Positions 55,013 through 63,263 of a DNA stretch of 64,000 nucleotides are shown here, piece by piece. Numbering within the stretch: position 1 is the stretch's first letter; every line of letters starts with the position of its first letter. The position numbers and the translations under genes were made by a program. The notes under the pieces are model-generated. The model saw nothing but the letters and a program-made list of their open reading frames with translations, did no database searches and was not told the DNA's origin. The DNA comes from an uncultured Candidatus Entotheonella sp. (lineage in GTDB: Bacteria > Tectomicrobia > Entotheonellia > Entotheonellales > Entotheonellaceae). The stretch lies in the NCBI GenBank assembly GCA_958295825.1, contig OY282375.1, positions 601,489 through 665,488 of the forward strand, given 5' to 3'.

Positions 55013-55209
55013 GGTAGTGGGTCTCCTTTGGGCAGCGGACTTGCGGGATTGTATCACAGGTCGAGGACATTCCGGCTTGGCTGGTGCCTGGCAGGTCGAG
55101 CTTTGACGTGGAAGCTGGTAGCCAAGGGGGTTTTTGTGCAAAGCCAAGCAAAGGCAAACACCGTGTGGTTTGTATTTGTCGACTGAGGCGACGGCCTGCT
55201 TCGGTGCTG

Positions 55210-56616
55210 TCAAGCCATCGTCGCCACGGCTTCCTCGGACTTTCTGACCAGATATTCCCGCAAGCCTTTCAGAAGCGGCGCCCCGTCACCCGGCGAACCG
55301 GCCAGAAGGGCGTCCGTCTCCCGCAGCGCCTGGGGCAGGGTGCGCCAAGGGACCGTATCTTCGGCTGCCATGAGGCGCTTGGCGACGTCGGCCTCATAGC
55401 GGCTGCGGTCGCGCGCCGGCATCGCCTCCGGGGTCTCGCTGTAGAGCAGCCGCTCGCCCAGCACCTTCAGCCGTGCGTCGTCCAAGCGGTCGAGAAGACC
55501 GGCGCGGCCCGACCAGGCCGCCTTGTGAAACGCCGCCATGACCGCCTGATCCTCATGGCCGGTGAAGCTGTCGTAGATCTGCTCTTCGACGTGCATGGAG
55601 GGTTCTTGCGCCTCGCGGGCGCCGATCATGGCCGCGATGAGGCGTTGCGCGAACCCTTCGTTGCCACGAATCCAGGCCGCGCGGCGCCTGAGATCGTCGA
55701 TACCGGGCATCCGCACGCGTACCTGGGCGGAAACGTCCTCATAGGGCAGGATGCAGGGGCCGGCGTTGGCGCGCAGGCGCCGCACTGGCTTGGGGCTTCC
55801 AGCGAGGCGTGCGCTCAGGTCGGCGTCGGCAAGTGCGGCGAACGCCTCGGGATCGTTGGACAGGTCGAACACGAACACTTCCGAGTCGTAATCGGGATTC
55901 CGTCCCAAGGCCGTGACCATCCAGGAATAAGCCCTGCCAAAAAAGACGTCGGTGAACGAGAAAAACTCGTTCGCCTCGACAAAATCCAGCACCGCTGCCT
56001 TTGGCGCGAAACGTACGAAGTTCGACCAATAGTCCCCGGCCCGCTCGCTCAGGAGGCGGCAGAGGTGGAGGGTCGCCTCCGTATCTCCCATTGCATCGTG
56101 GGCGGTGTCGTGGGGGAAACCGTTGAGCGGCGCAAGTCGGGCGAGGCTGAAGGTCGGCTGGTTCCGGGCGTTGACCGGTACGGAGAGAATACCCGGCGCG
56201 AAGAAGTTGGCCGCCTGGAGGATCGGCAAGCTGTCCAGGCGGCAATTACCGTTCGTGTTGGTCAGGTACGGGTCGTGCAGGGTTTTGTAGAACGCTTGGC
56301 GCAGCAGGGTTTCGTCGAACCGCATCGAGTTGTGGCCGACGAAGACGGCAGGCGACCACGCCTCCAGTCTGGCCTTGATGGCCCGCACCATTTCGTAATG
56401 GCTCGGCAGGGCGGGGGCCGTGAGCCGTTCGACGCCGAGGCCGTTGGTCAGCAGGGCTGCGGGCGACGGCACGACGTGCGGCAACAGCCGGCAACGGATT
56501 TCAAACCGCTCCAACTCCCGCAACTCGTGATCCGTCTTGATCGCACCGAACTGGAGGATTTGATCGAAGCAGGTGTCCGTTCCGGTGGTTTCGGTGTCGT
56601 AAAAGACGAAGCTCAT
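55210..56616 (-). CDS. sbcB: Exodeoxyribonuclease I
   Basis: 3'-5' single-strand DNA exonuclease for repair and recombination, 468 aa (E. coli ExoI has 475). DnaQ fold: FVFYDTETTGTD with the DxE motif at the start, VFVGHNSMRFDETLLRQAF and the HDAMGDTEATLHL motif with the last acidic residues. The C-terminal SH3-like and helical domain is present. Start ATG chosen because upstream residues of the frame are not related. Confidence 0.92.
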   Translation of the reverse strand: MSFVFYDTETTGTDTCFDQILQFGAIKTDHELRELERFEIRCRLLPHVVPSPAALLTNGLGVERLTAPALPSHYEMVRAIKARLEAWSPAVFVGHNSMRFDETLLRQAFYKTLHDPYLTNTNGNCRLDSLPILQAANFFAPGILSVPVNARNQPTFSLARLAPLNGFPHDTAHDAMGDTEATLHLCRLLSERAGDYWSNFVRFAPKAAVLDFVEANEFFSFTDVFFGRAYSWMVTALGRNPDYDSEVFVFDLSNDPEAFAALADADLSARLAGSPKPVRRLRANAGPCILPYEDVSAQVRVRMPGIDDLRRRAAWIRGNEGFAQRLIAAMIGAREAQEPSMHVEEQIYDSFTGHEDQAVMAAFHKAAWSGRAGLLDRLDDARLKVLGERLLYSETPEAMPARDRSRYEADVAKRLMAAEDTVPWRTLPQALRETDALLAGSPGDGAPLLKGLREYLVRKSEEAVATMA

Positions 56617-56638
56617 GCAAGGGTCTCCGTGGTAGTTG

Positions 56639-57166
56639 TCAGGCGAACAGATATCCGAGCCGGAACTGCATGGCGGACAGGCTGACCCGGAAGCGCCTGG
56701 CCAGCGCGCTGACCGTGGCGTCGTCGTCGATATCGAAAGGTGCGTTGCCAAGGGCTTCGGTCAGAAGAAATTCCGGCATCAGCAGCTCTGCCGCGAACAG
56801 GTTGGCCTCGATCTCCATCTCATCCACGCCTGCCGCCGAAACGGAATCGCGCATCAGCATTGGAAACGCCTTGTCAACGTGCACCTCTTGGGTGACCCGG
56901 TCGCGGTGCAGGAGCAGATGGCCGCATTCGTGGGCGATCGTAAAGCGCTGGCGGTTGGGATGATGGATCGCGTTGACGCCGATGATCGGCGTTTCATCCT
57001 TCACGTACACCATGCCTGAAAGCTCTTGGTCCAGCGGGGAAAAGCGCAACTGGACGGAGAGCCCCTTGACAACGCGTTCGACCGGGACGGGCGGGGCCGT
57101 GACCTGATTGTCCTGGAGCAGGGCGCGCGCCCGGCGCAAGATCACCCGTCGTTTTCGCTCGTTCAT
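56639..57166 (-). CDS. ImmA/IrrE family zinc metallopeptidase
   Basis: 175 aa with the zinc-binding HECGH motif near residues 79-83 and the Glu-rich helix DEMEIEANLFAAELLMP that supplies the third ligand, as in ImmA and IrrE. These proteases cut a partner XRE repressor upon stress. Its start overlaps the XRE gene stop (ATGA), the normal arrangement for such a pair, so it probably controls the regulator at 57163. Confidence 0.9.
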   Translation of the reverse strand: MNERKRRVILRRARALLQDNQVTAPPVPVERVVKGLSVQLRFSPLDQELSGMVYVKDETPIIGVNAIHHPNRQRFTIAHECGHLLLHRDRVTQEVHVDKAFPMLMRDSVSAAGVDEMEIEANLFAAELLMPEFLLTEALGNAPFDIDDDATVSALARRFRVSLSAMQFRLGYLFA

Positions 57167-57525
57167 CCCTCGCTCCCGGTGTTGTCCGGATTGCTGCTGC
57201 TCAGGACGTCGCTTAGCAGGCGCAGGACTTCCAGCCGCTGTTTGTCCGTAAGCCCTTCCTTGGGAAGCGGCAACTCGGATAGCTCCTCGTCGTGAGGCGT
57301 CGAGGCCGCCAGCGGCAGGAGGACGGCCGGCGAATCCAGGTCCAGGGCCTCGGCGATGGTGTAAAGGTGGTGCAGCCGCGCCTTTTGCCGCCCGGCTTCG
57401 ATATTGGCCAGCGAGGCCCTTGACATGCCGATTTCAGCCGCCATCTGCTCCTGGGTCCGGTGGGCTCCCTCACGGTAGCGCCTGATGTTCCGGCCCACTT
57501 CCTTGTAAATGTCATCAGACTCCAT
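57163..57525 (-). CDS. XRE-family helix-turn-helix regulator
   Basis: 120 aa. The N-terminal HTH domain is a textbook XRE fold: EQMAAEIGMSRASLANIEAG around residues 27-46. An acidic C-terminal part follows. It shares a control region with the divergent AAA+ ATPase gene and is coupled to the ImmA protease by a four-base overlap. Expected to repress one or both divergent promoters until the protease cleaves it. Confidence 0.92.
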   Translation of the reverse strand: MESDDIYKEVGRNIRRYREGAHRTQEQMAAEIGMSRASLANIEAGRQKARLHHLYTIAEALDLDSPAVLLPLAASTPHDEELSELPLPKEGLTDKQRLEVLRLLSDVLSSSNPDNTGSEG

Positions 57526-57575
57526 AGCGGCTTCATATATGAGGAAACAACGGTTGTGTCAATCCTGCAAACCGC

Positions 57576-57632
57576 TTTGTTTTTATAACAAACACTATAT
57601 TCGTTGCAATAACAAACACGACTCTTTATACT
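57576..57632. promoter_or_regulatory. Divergent promoters with shared palindromic -35 and two operators
   Basis: Plus strand: TTGCAA (57604-57609), 17-base spacer, TATACT (57627-57632), about 50 bases before the ATPase ATG. Minus strand: the same self-complementary TTGCAA, 16-base spacer, TATAAA (57582-57587 on plus) for the xre gene. Operator 1, TTTGTT-N5-AACAAA (57576-57592), covers the minus -10. Operator 2, TTCGTT-N5-AACAAA (57600-57616), covers the -35. Their centres are 24 bases apart. The regulator at 57163 is the natural ligand. Confidence 0.75.
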
Positions 57633-57680
57633 GTCCTCCCTTATCGTAACCCTCATTTATCCGGCACCAAGGAGGACGCC

Positions 57681-59762
57681 ATGCTGACCACCTACGAACA
57701 ACGCCTGATTGCCTTCTACCTCTCAAACGCCGCCGCACGCTTGCACCTCCATGACCCGGAGGCGTCGGAGTTGGCCGATTGGCTGGCCCGCCGGGAGAAC
57801 CGCGCCGCCTTCGGGGGCAGCAGGAGACGGCCGCACGTGGCCTGGGCGGAGGCGGACTTTGGGGAGCGGATGTCGGCGCGGAAATGGCGCGCCGTCCAGG
57901 AAACGTTGCGCAACGAGTATACGGCGTTGAAGCGGACACGCGGCGACCACACGGCGCAGCGACTTCGGCGCCTCGGCAGGACGGTCGGCCTGACGCCGAC
58001 GGACGCCGACATCCTGGAACTCCTGCTGCGTTATCAGACACAGCCGGTCATCGAGGCGATGATCGACGACATCTTCGGGCATTCCAGAAGAATGCGCCCC
58101 CTCAACCTCAAAGGGTCGACACTGCCCGCGTTGCTCGGCAAATCGACGTACACGATCCAGGCCCGCTTCGGCGGCGATGCGCCGCTCGTTCGCTCGGGGC
58201 TGGTGCACGTCGACCGAGAGGGCGACCCCGAGGTCGTCAGGCGCCTGCACCGGCTCGCCACCGTTCCCCGCAACGACAGCCGCGACGTAAACCGCCTGCT
58301 GCTCGACGCCGCCTCCACCAGCGAGCTCGAATGGCGCGACTTCGATCATGTCGCCGGTCACCGTGACCATCTTGAGAGCGTCCTGAAAGGCGCCCTGGAG
58401 AGCGGCGAGCCGGGCGTGAACGTCCTGCTGTACGGGCCGCCGGGCACCGGCAAGACCGAGTTCTGCAAGGTCCTGGCCGCACGCCTGGGCGTCGCGCTCT
58501 ACAGCGTCGGCGAAGCGGACGAGGAGGGCGCCGAGCCGATGCGCGACGAGCGGCTCAAGGAACTCCGGCTTGCCCAGCGCCTGCTCGCCCGGGAACGCCG
58601 CTCGCTGCTCCTCTTCGACGAGATGGAAGACCTGCTCGCCGACCCCTTTCCGGCTTTGCCGCTATTTGGTCACTCCTATGCTTCCGGTTTCCGTGGCTCC
58701 AAGGTGTACATGCACCGGCTGCTGGAGGAGGCGCCGGCGCCCACCCTGTGGACCATGAACGACGCCCGGCAGGTCAGCCGCACCCTCCTGCGCCGCATGA
58801 TGTTTGCCCTGGAACTGCGCCTGCCGTCGCCCGCCGTCAGGCAACGCATCTGGGAGCGCCAACTCAGGATGAATGGCATTGCGGCCGGGGCGCACGAGGC
58901 ACGCGAGCTGGCCGTGGATTTCGAGGCCACCCCCGGCGTAGCGGCCGGGGTCACGGCCGCCGCCCGGCTTGCCGGCGGTGACGTTGACGCCGTGCGCCGC
59001 GGCGTGCGCAGCCTGTCCCGCGTATTGGCCTGCGACAAGCCGCCGCAAGCAACACCGGCTCGTTTCGACCTCGCGCTCGTCCATGCCGATACCGACCCGG
59101 CCGCACTCGCCGACGATCTGGCGAACAGCGGCGAACGGCGCATCTCCCTGCGCCTGCAGGGGCCGCCGGGAACGGGCAAGAGCGCTTTTGTGCGCTACCT
59201 TGCCGAGCGCCTCGGCCTGGAGATCCTGCAGAAGCGGGCGTCCGACCTGCTGTCGAAGTGGATGGGAGAGACGGAGCAGCTGATCGCCGCGGCGTTCGCC
59301 GAGGCGCGCGACACCGGCGCCTTCCTGGTCTTCGACGAAGCCGACTCGCTGCTCGCCGACCGGCGCTTTGCCGAGCGGACGTGGGAAGTCTCGCAGGTGA
59401 ACGAGATGCTGACCTGGATGGAGAGCCACCCGCTGCCCTTCGCCTGCACGACCAACCTTGCGGATCACCTCGACCCGGCGACGTGGCGGCGCTTCGTCTT
59501 CAAGATCGCGCTCGATTACCTGGCGCCCGCGCAGGCTATCATTGCCTTCCGCCGCTACTTCGCGCTCGAACCCCCGGCGCCGGTGGCCTCCCTCACCACC
59601 CTGACGCCCGGAGACTTCGCGGTGGTGCGCCGCAAGGCCGGGGTGCAGGGGCAGCTGGATGACCCTGAGGCGCTCGCGGCCATGCTGCGCGCCGAGTGCG
59701 ACGCCAAGCGGGAAGGAACGCGGGGCATCGGCTTTCGCGCCGCGGTGGCGTGCGCATCCTGA
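57681..59762 (+). CDS. Tandem AAA+ ATPase
   Basis: 693 aa with two AAA+ modules. Module 1: Walker A YGPPGTGKTEF (about 250) and Walker B LLLFDEMEDLL. Module 2: Walker A GPPGTGKSAFVRYL (about 494) and LVFDEADSLLADRRF. The first 220 residues are an uncharacterised helical domain. Start ATG 57681 has AAGGAGG upstream. Divergent from the XRE/ImmA pair with a shared control region, so probably the effector of a stress-regulated unit. Substrate unknown. Confidence 0.85.
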   Translation: MLTTYEQRLIAFYLSNAAARLHLHDPEASELADWLARRENRAAFGGSRRRPHVAWAEADFGERMSARKWRAVQETLRNEYTALKRTRGDHTAQRLRRLGRTVGLTPTDADILELLLRYQTQPVIEAMIDDIFGHSRRMRPLNLKGSTLPALLGKSTYTIQARFGGDAPLVRSGLVHVDREGDPEVVRRLHRLATVPRNDSRDVNRLLLDAASTSELEWRDFDHVAGHRDHLESVLKGALESGEPGVNVLLYGPPGTGKTEFCKVLAARLGVALYSVGEADEEGAEPMRDERLKELRLAQRLLARERRSLLLFDEMEDLLADPFPALPLFGHSYASGFRGSKVYMHRLLEEAPAPTLWTMNDARQVSRTLLRRMMFALELRLPSPAVRQRIWERQLRMNGIAAGAHEARELAVDFEATPGVAAGVTAAARLAGGDVDAVRRGVRSLSRVLACDKPPQATPARFDLALVHADTDPAALADDLANSGERRISLRLQGPPGTGKSAFVRYLAERLGLEILQKRASDLLSKWMGETEQLIAAAFAEARDTGAFLVFDEADSLLADRRFAERTWEVSQVNEMLTWMESHPLPFACTTNLADHLDPATWRRFVFKIALDYLAPAQAIIAFRRYFALEPPAPVASLTTLTPGDFAVVRRKAGVQGQLDDPEALAAMLRAECDAKREGTRGIGFRAAVACAS

Positions 59763-59917
59763 TTGACTAACCCCATTTCGGGGTGATTCTCCGTCACCGG
59801 AAAGTCGAAGGAAGATACCCGTGGTGAAAGCAGGAACCAAGCCAAGCCTCAAGACCGGCAACCCGTCGCGCGCCGAGGAACTGGGCGCGCGTCAGGCGCC
59901 ATGACGAAATATCTGAT

Positions 59918-60030
59918 TGACGGGTCACCCCGGCGGAAACCGGAATCCCAGGGTTATTCCAGAGACAAGGAGCCTTGCCGGGGCTGAAACCGGGAACGCT
60001 GGATTCTGGGTCAAGCCCGGCCGGAATGAC
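59918..60030. repeat. Dispersed inverted-repeat element (TGGATTC...GGTCAAGCCCGG type)
   Basis: GTCACCCCGGCGGAAACCGG at the left is the inverted relative of GGATTCTGGGTCAAGCCCGG at the right (60001). The right unit recurs at 61670. These are small non-coding repeats of the kind scattered in GC-rich proteobacteria. Occupies most of the gap before the ADP-ribosylglycohydrolase gene. Confidence 0.6.
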
Positions 60031-60101
60031 CAATTTGGGACACGTCACGGGCTCGCTCTACAGGAATCATCAACAGACGTACATCCGCAAAGGAGAAGGA
60101 A

Positions 60102-61157
60102 ATGCTGATGGAACTTCAAGATCGTTGCCGCGGCGCCATGGTGGGTCTCGCGGTCGGCAACCTGCTCGGCCTTCCGTATGAGGGCTGGGGCTGGGAGAAA
60201 ATCCGCCGCCGTTGGCCCGGCGGTATCCGCGAGATCGAAGTGGAGCCGGGCTACCCCGATGATGACGACCTCGCGCAGGCCGTCATTCTGGCCGAGGCGT
60301 GTGTCGGAGTAGAGACCCTGGACGTCGCTGCCCTCGCCCGGCGGTTCTGGGTCTGGGGTGAGGAAAATGGCCTCGGCATAGGCAACGCAACGTACGAGAC
60401 GCTGAGACGCTACGGCGGCAGACCACCCAGGGGTTACCTCAACCGTAACCTGCTTGAGCCCCAGCATGGCGGTGGGGAGTTATCGAATTTCCAGGCACGC
60501 GAGCCCGTTGGCCTGCCGGCTCTGGAAGCCTCGCGCGCCGCCTGGGAAGCGTCCGGCGGGAAGGCGGCCGGCAATGGCGCGGTCATGCGCTGCGCGCCCG
60601 TGGCCATTCGCTGGCGGCAGGACGACGCGGCGCTGGTTCGCAACACCGCGGCGAGTGCCGCGGTCACCCACTGGAACCCCCGCTGTGTCTGGTCCGCGGT
60701 GTTCGTGAACCTGGCCGTCGCCTCGCTCTTGCGGGAATCGCCGGGTGGTGAACTGCGTCTCGTTGAGCGCGCCGAGCGGGTCAGAGAAGCGCTGGGCAGC
60801 GCCCTGGCGCCGTTCGGCATCGACGCCACCGTGCCGACAGCGGTTATGGAGGCGCTGGACGCCGCGGACGTGACGGAGCCAAAGGACCTCGCCCTCGATG
60901 GCCGGGATATGGGCTATACCCTCAAGGCCATGCAGGTGGCCCTGTGGTGCGCGCGCCGGGCCGCGGACTTTGAAGAGGCCTTGGTCGCCGTCGTTAGTGC
61001 CGGCGGTGATACGGACACCAACGGCGCGGTGGCGGGCGCGGTGCTCGGCGCGCGGTTCGGACTTGGCGCGGTGCCGGAGCGTTGGCGCACCAGGGTTACC
61101 GAGTTGCGGGCGGGCCGGGAAGCGATGGAGGTCTGGGCCGACCGCCTCATGGCGTAG
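60102..61157 (+). CDS. ADP-ribosylglycohydrolase family protein (DraG-like)
   Basis: Removes ADP-ribose from proteins or nucleic acids, 351 aa, start ATG with AAAGGAG upstream. The first metal motif is YPDDDDLAQAV, in place of the usual TDDT; the second is AGGDTDTNGAVAGAVLGARFG, intact with the metal aspartates. Helical all-alpha build as in DraG. No ADP-ribosyltransferase is adjacent, so its target is open. The altered first motif is common in distant members. Confidence 0.86.
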   Translation: MLMELQDRCRGAMVGLAVGNLLGLPYEGWGWEKIRRRWPGGIREIEVEPGYPDDDDLAQAVILAEACVGVETLDVAALARRFWVWGEENGLGIGNATYETLRRYGGRPPRGYLNRNLLEPQHGGGELSNFQAREPVGLPALEASRAAWEASGGKAAGNGAVMRCAPVAIRWRQDDAALVRNTAASAAVTHWNPRCVWSAVFVNLAVASLLRESPGGELRLVERAERVREALGSALAPFGIDATVPTAVMEALDAADVTEPKDLALDGRDMGYTLKAMQVALWCARRAADFEEALVAVVSAGGDTDTNGAVAGAVLGARFGLGAVPERWRTRVTELRAGREAMEVWADRLMA

Positions 61158-61212
61158 CAGTTGCATTTGATTGCCGGCTGGCCTTACCGGTGAACATAGT
61201 TTCAAAGGAAAA

Positions 61213-61318
61213 GTAGTGTATCAGTTTGAAATCCGCCGACTCGTTCATGTTTCCAGATCAGACCCTCACCCTGTGGGACAAGGTCAGAGTGAGGAGAAAA
61301 TTCAAACTGATACACTAC
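61213..61318. mobile_element. MITE-like 106-bp element with perfect 18-bp inverted ends
   Basis: GTAGTGTATCAGTTTGAA (61213-61230) and its exact reverse complement TTCAAACTGATACACTAC (61301-61318) bound 70 bases with no gene. The ends look like those of an insertion sequence whose transposase is lost. No clear target duplication was found at the borders. Confidence 0.75.
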
Positions 61319-61496
61319 CGACGATGTGGATCAAGCCGATGGCGGAGCCTAAAATGCGCAGTTGAGACAATGCTCGTTTGCGGCGACGTGGCAAGAAATA
61401 AGGAGACATTTTCCTGACTTCGTTTTCTGCAGTGCCTTGACCTGACCTACTCCCCGGCCTCGACCCAAAGTGCCACTGATCTCCGCCGGTTTCTAT

Positions 61497-61527
61497 TATC
61501 GGATTATGCTTATGGCTAACCCGACTT
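61497..61527. repeat. REP-like palindrome, copy 3
   Basis: ATCGGATTATGCTTATGGCT followed by AACCCGACT repeats the palindrome seen at 33817 and 35108. It lies in the non-coding stretch between the MITE-like element and the membrane protein gene. The rest of 61158-61730 shows no gene. Confidence 0.55.
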
Positions 61528-61669
61528 ACTTGAAGTTGCCAGGCCACGCATCATTCCATCCGACCCGGAAATGCTCGAGATCGCTTTCGGATCATGACGG
61601 CTTACGTATTGAGTCTGGGTCACTGCGGCGAACGCCGGAGTCCGGAAGGTTCATCTGCAAGAAACCTCT

Positions 61670-61695
61670 GGATTCCGGGTCAAGCCCGGAATGAC
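61670..61695. repeat. Second copy of the GGATTCxGGGTCAAGCCCGG repeat
   Basis: GGATTCCGGGTCAAGCCCGG, then AATGAC, matches 60001-60030 with one substitution and a four-base difference. It ends 35 bases downstream of the membrane protein's stop codon at 61730, beyond its 3' end on the minus strand. Confidence 0.6.
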
Positions 61696-61729
61696 AGATC
61701 TGGAGATGGCGATTCCCACAGCCGTCGCG

Positions 61730-62131
61730 TTACGGCTTGTCGCCTTGCCGCCAGAAGAGGATGGCCGAGACGACCATGAGGACGATGACGGCAGGCACGA
61801 AGAGGTCCCAGATGATGGGTCGGGGGTCGAAGCGTTCCGAGAACTTGAGCACGTAGTTATGCAGGTAGACGACACCAACGTAACCACTGAACATGATGAA
61901 GATATCCACCGGAAGCGGACGTATCTCCGATCGCGCGCCGTGGGTCTGGACCGAGGTGCGAATGTTGAGGGCGACCACCACGGCAATGATGAGCAGCGTG
62001 ATCGGGTCGACGACGTAGTCCCACAGCGGCTGGACGCCATCGGGGTTTAGCGGGAAGTAGGTGTTGAAGAAGAGAAGGGTGACCGCGTCAAGCAGGCAGA
62101 GCAGAGAGACGAACCTGAATGGAATTGACAT
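61730..62131 (-). CDS. Small membrane protein of unknown family
   Basis: 133 aa from ATG 62131 (GGGAG eight bases upstream; the longer frame adds a non-membrane leader). About four hydrophobic helices, including VSLLCLLDAVTLLFFNTYF and IMFSGYVGVVYLHNYVL, with no charged catalytic motif. No family recognised. It starts 17 bases after the stop of the TbpB-like lipoprotein gene on the same strand, so probably co-transcribed. Confidence 0.6.
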   Translation of the reverse strand: MSIPFRFVSLLCLLDAVTLLFFNTYFPLNPDGVQPLWDYVVDPITLLIIAVVVALNIRTSVQTHGARSEIRPLPVDIFIMFSGYVGVVYLHNYVLKFSERFDPRPIIWDLFVPAVIVLMVVSAILFWRQGDKP

Positions 62132-62147
62132 CGGAAATACTCCCGCT

Positions 62148-63263
62148 TTACGGCTCGGATTGTGAGCCGTGGAAGCCGCCAATGAGAAACTGTTCGGGCG
62201 TGGTATCGGTGGCGTCGCGGCGGCCGCTCAACACGCCGCCGATTTCCTCTGCCGCCGGACCGTAGAACTCACCGAGGATTTTGCCCGAGAAGCCGCGAAT
62301 GGTGTCGCCGGGCGCGGCGTCCCCATTGGGGTCGTTGCCGACCCAGTCGGCGGCAAATCGGGCTTCGTCGATTGGGGTGCTTGCGATGTCGATCACGTTG
62401 CCGTCTGCCAGCGGTTGGTATGCCGTGATGCCAGGGGGGCGAGTGAGGAGCTCGTCGATTTGTCCGGCGATCTCTCCGTCGTCCAGATTCGCTTCCAGAT
62501 GCAGCGTGCCGTGAAGCCATGTCTGCGTGTTCCAGTTCGGACTGTCCGCGTTCCATATTTCAGCCTGCACGCGTGCCTCAAAGGTGGCGCGGCCCGATAA
62601 ATTCTCGGGCGGGGTTCGCACGCCATAGGTTGCGTAGCCCCGGCGCTGCTTGAAGGCTGTGCTGCCGGCTGACCAGCCATTGACGTCAAAGTAATCGTAC
62701 ATGGAGGAACCGTCAGTGAGGTTGGCCGTGGACGGATCGTCCGGGTCCGCTCTGAAGGATCCGGTCCAGGAAAAAAGCGTATACGGGGTCAAATTGTCTT
62801 CCGACGCTCCCAAAAAAATATCCCGTGCATTGATTTCTTCTGCTCGGAAATGAACCGCCGACTCCCGTCCGGCCATCACGAAGGTCACGCGAAAGCCGCC
62901 CGCTCCGTCGCTGGAAACGGCTTTCACGTAGGCAGCGCCCAATTCTGGGTGTACCGCGCCGTAATTCGCGCTGAGGAACTCCCGGCGGATCGCCGCCGAC
63001 AGGGTTGAAAAGACCGTCTCACCGCCGGGGAGAAGGTTCGCCAGTGTATCGTCGGCGCTCGCTGCGTACACCGAGGGTTGCAGGCTGCGGGCCAGCCCGC
63101 CCTCGATTCCCGCCAATTGCTGGTTGTCCAGTCGCTGTTGCTCCTTACGCGCCTCCAACTGGCGTTCCGTCAAGCCATCAGAGATCGAACACCCGAGCGT
63201 CGCTGCTGAGAGAACGACGACCGAACACACCACCATAACGTTCCGGGTCAGGACTGGCATCAT
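62148..63263 (-). CDS. Surface lipoprotein with transferrin-binding-protein-like barrel
   Basis: 371 aa from ATG 63263, which overlaps the stop of the hydantoinase gene. A lipobox ends SAATLGC. The C-terminal KILGEFYGPAAEEIGGVLSG is the signature of TbpB/factor-H-binding-type eight-stranded barrels (Slam substrates), as is the long beta-rich handle before it. Ligand unknown; iron-protein binding is only one possibility. No Slam or TonB receptor is in the window. Confidence 0.75.
   Translation of the reverse strand: MMPVLTRNVMVVCSVVVLSAATLGCSISDGLTERQLEARKEQQRLDNQQLAGIEGGLARSLQPSVYAASADDTLANLLPGGETVFSTLSAAIRREFLSANYGAVHPELGAAYVKAVSSDGAGGFRVTFVMAGRESAVHFRAEEINARDIFLGASEDNLTPYTLFSWTGSFRADPDDPSTANLTDGSSMYDYFDVNGWSAGSTAFKQRRGYATYGVRTPPENLSGRATFEARVQAEIWNADSPNWNTQTWLHGTLHLEANLDDGEIAGQIDELLTRPPGITAYQPLADGNVIDIASTPIDEARFAADWVGNDPNGDAAPGDTIRGFSGKILGEFYGPAAEEIGGVLSGRRDATDTTPEQFLIGGFHGSQSEP

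Noticed and set aside
59763..59790. ACCCC-ATTTC-GGGGT hairpin after the AAA+ gene as a terminator
   Set aside because: Five-base stem and no T-run; too weak to call.
58662..59861. Long minus-strand frame opposite the AAA+ gene
   Set aside because: Shadow of the ATPase; the Walker motifs are on the plus strand.
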